Below, piece after piece: positions 6,793 through 8,199 of a DNA stretch of 8,199 nucleotides. Within the stretch, counting starts at the first letter, position 1. Each line of letters begins with the position of its first letter. The stretch is from Methanobacteriota archaeon (GTDB taxonomy: Archaea; Thermoplasmatota; Thermoplasmata; RBG-16-68-12), in the NCBI GenBank assembly GCA_005878635.1, contig VBLS01000180.1:1-8199 (forward strand), in the 5' to 3' direction. Below the pieces are notes generated by a model that saw only the letters and a list, made by a program, of their open reading frames with translations, did not search any database and had not been told where the DNA came from. The position numbers were made by a program, and so were the translations under genes.

Positions 6793-7707
6793 TCACGACT
6801 TGAACCGCGCCGGGGGCACAAAGCTATCGAGGCTTCGCTGCCCCTTCATCGCGGCGACGCCCTCGTCGGCCGAGACCACCGCGATCCGGTGGCGTTTCGC
6901 CTTCGCGCTCGTGAGGGAGGAGTTCGGGGGCCGCGCCGCCTTCATGTTCAGGTCCGCCGACCGCACCGGCTTGGCCAGGGAAGGGTCGAGGCCGAAGGCC
7001 TTCAGCAGCCGCACCGCGAACTCGTGCCGGCTCATCGCCTCGGCCCCCGCGAGATGGTACACGCCGCCGTCCGGGAGCTCGAGGAGCCGAAGGATCGAGG
7101 CCGCGAGGCCGTCCGCCAAGGTCGGGGAGCCGATCCAGTCCGTGACGACGTTGATCGACTTGCCCTCCCGCGCGTTGGTCAGGACCCACGTTGCGAAATT
7201 CAGCCGCGTGTCGTCCCATCCGTAGATCACGCTGGGCCGGACGACGAGATTGTTGGCGCTCGCCGCGAGCGCCGCGTGCTCTCCCGCGAGCTTCGTCTCC
7301 CCGTAGTAGTTGACGGGCCTCGCGACGTCCTCCTCGCGGTACTGGCCCCGCTGGCCATCGAAGACGAAATCGGTGGAGACGAACAGGTAACGGGCCCCGA
7401 TGTCCGTCGCGGCGCGCGCGATCGCGCCGGTCGACCCCGCGTTCACTTGCCACGCGAGCTCCCGCTCGTCCTCGCAGCGGTCCACGTTGTGCATCGCGGC
7501 GGTGTCGACCACGGAGGCAGGCTTCGTCTTCCGGACCAGGGCCATCGCGTCTTCGACGCGCTCCTTGTGCAGCGGGACGAAATCGACGCCGGCGACCTTG
7601 GGCTTCGTCTCCCGGTACGTCGCGACGACGTGGAACGCCTTCGAGGCGAGGCCCGCGACCTTCGCCCCGACGAGCCCGCTTCCGCCGACGACCAGGAGCG
7701 TCTCCAT
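6793..7707 (-). CDS. rmlD: RmlD-like dTDP-4-dehydrorhamnose reductase
   Basis: This short-chain dehydrogenase would reduce dTDP-4-dehydrorhamnose to dTDP-rhamnose with NAD(P)H as the last step of the pathway. The 304 residues match family length. The Rossmann nucleotide site GGSGLVG is at 8-14. Other RmlD features are VVDTAAMHNVDRCEDE (66-81), WQVNAGST (86-93), the catalytic STDFVFDG (111-118), YYGETKLAGE with the YxxxK pair Tyr135/Lys139, RPSVIYG (157-163), and the late ARPPNSSL (258-265) that usually contacts substrate. Related NDP-sugar reductases share this pattern, so the exact sugar is less certain than the family. ATG 7707 is the family start, 4 nt after the stop of the upstream SDR gene, with a weak GGAAG nine bases ahead. 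Translation is probably coupled along the operon. Confidence 0.87.
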   Translation of the reverse strand: METLLVVGGSGLVGAKVAGLASKAFHVVATYRETKPKVAGVDFVPLHKERVEDAMALVRKTKPASVVDTAAMHNVDRCEDERELAWQVNAGSTGAIARAATDIGARYLFVSTDFVFDGQRGQYREEDVARPVNYYGETKLAGEHAALAASANNLVVRPSVIYGWDDTRLNFATWVLTNAREGKSINVVTDWIGSPTLADGLAASILRLLELPDGGVYHLAGAEAMSRHEFAVRLLKAFGLDPSLAKPVRSADLNMKAARPPNSSLTSAKAKRHRIAVVSADEGVAAMKGQRSLDSFVPPARFKS

Positions 7708-7711
7708 GTCG

Positions 7712-8199
7712 CTAGGCTTCCAAGGTCGGTGCGGGGAGCGGGACCGGTTGAATGCAGTGGAACTTCTCCGCGAGGGTCCGGACGCCTTCGACGATGCCCA
7801 CCTTCGGCCGGAACCCGAGCTCGCGGAAGCGGCTCCCGTCGACCTCGTAGGACAGCTGATTGAGGCTCGGCGTCTGCGTCGTCGTGACCTCCACGGCGGG
7901 GAACACGTTCCGGATCGCGCCGATGATCGCCTCCATGTTCGCGTTCTCATGGACCGCGTTGAAGACGAGCCCCTTCGCCTTCGGGTGGCTCGCGGCGATC
8001 CGGTACGCCTGCATCGCGTCCGCCGCGGACAGGTACGGTCGCTTCTCGGTCCACGCCGTGTCGTACACGGTCAGCGGCCGTCCCTGGGCCGCGAGGTACG
8101 TGAAGCGATTGATGATCGTGTCGAATCGCATCCCGATCGTCCAGCCGAAGATCGTGCCGAGCCGGAGGGCCGTCCAGTCGAAGCCGGTTTCCGCGGAGC
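7712..8199 (-). CDS. NAD-dependent epimerase/dehydratase (extended SDR), N-terminal part outside window
   Basis: Only the C-terminal 161 residues are visible; the reading frame is open through the right edge, where it reads TGFDWTALRLGTIFGWTIGM. LRLGTIFG, then NRFTYLAAQGRPLTVYDTAW and KRPYLSAADAMQAYRIA, match the substrate-binding half of extended short-chain dehydrogenases that act on nucleotide sugars. The Rossmann half and the YxxxK pair lie outside. The pattern is not that of dTDP-glucose 4,6-dehydratase (RmlB), so I would not name the substrate; a UDP- or GDP-sugar epimerase or 4,6-dehydratase is likely. The ATG at 8131 is internal, not the start. It is the first visible gene of the operon with rmlD and rmlA, 4 nt before rmlD. 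Its promoter is outside the window. Confidence 0.85.
   Translation of the reverse strand, partial: SAETGFDWTALRLGTIFGWTIGMRFDTIINRFTYLAAQGRPLTVYDTAWTEKRPYLSAADAMQAYRIAASHPKAKGLVFNAVHENANMEAIIGAIRNVFPAVEVTTTQTPSLNQLSYEVDGSRFRELGFRPKVGIVEGVRTLAEKFHCIQPVPLPAPTLEA

Noticed and set aside
5823..6803. A 326-codon plus-strand frame opposite rmlA
   Set aside because: It is antisense to a strongly conserved nucleotidyltransferase and has shadow-like composition.
6786..6821. Upstream extension of rmlA by 12 residues
   Set aside because: It would overlap the rmlD end, lacks family similarity, and the conserved N-terminus is MKGLILAGG at 6785.
7708..7950. Upstream extension of rmlD by 81 residues
   Set aside because: It overlaps the SDR gene out of frame and is Arg/Ser-rich; the Rossmann motif fits a start at 7707.

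Overview
The window reads as ordinary chromosomal sequence from a high-GC archaeon. Four points suggest this: a Roadblock/LC7 protein; promoter-like TATA elements about 29 nt upstream of start codons that lack Shine-Dalgarno sequences (the archaeal leaderless pattern); a soluble multi-PAS histidine kinase; and a long-form RmlA nucleotidyltransferase of the type common in archaea. The seryl-tRNA synthetase is the common (bacterial-like) form, not the rare methanogen form. A Thermoplasmatota-like lineage is plausible, but this is an inference from style and not from a marker gene.

Layout. Positions 1-4763 carry four minus-strand genes, read right to left: a Roadblock/LC7 protein (4763-4317), serS (4263-2962), a triple-PAS histidine kinase (about 2873 or 2710 down to 908) and purB (877 to beyond the window's left edge). 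A divergent intergenic region (4764-4945) holds two promoter-like TATA elements and two inverted repeats. It separates this block from a plus-strand gene for an unrecognised four-helix membrane protein (4946-5674). Convergent to that gene is a tightly packed minus-strand sugar-nucleotide operon: a partial extended-SDR epimerase/dehydratase (8199-7712), an RmlD-like reductase (7707-6793) and a long-form RmlA (6785-5712). Its gaps are 4 and 7 nt.

How the genes work together. The three right-hand genes probably supply activated deoxysugars, such as dTDP-rhamnose, for surface glycans or protein glycosylation. rmlB and rmlC are not in the window. serS and purB are housekeeping genes for translation and purine synthesis, with an orphan cytosolic sensor kinase between them. 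The Roadblock protein and the membrane protein diverge from one intergenic region and might share regulation, but no function can be assigned to the membrane protein.

The main anomaly is the 5' end of the histidine kinase. The first PAS domain continues upstream of every available start codon in its frame, and coding bias switches frame near 2790. This suggests a single-base frameshift, either an assembly error or a real mutation. I found no CRISPR array, RNA gene, insertion sequence or clear new system.
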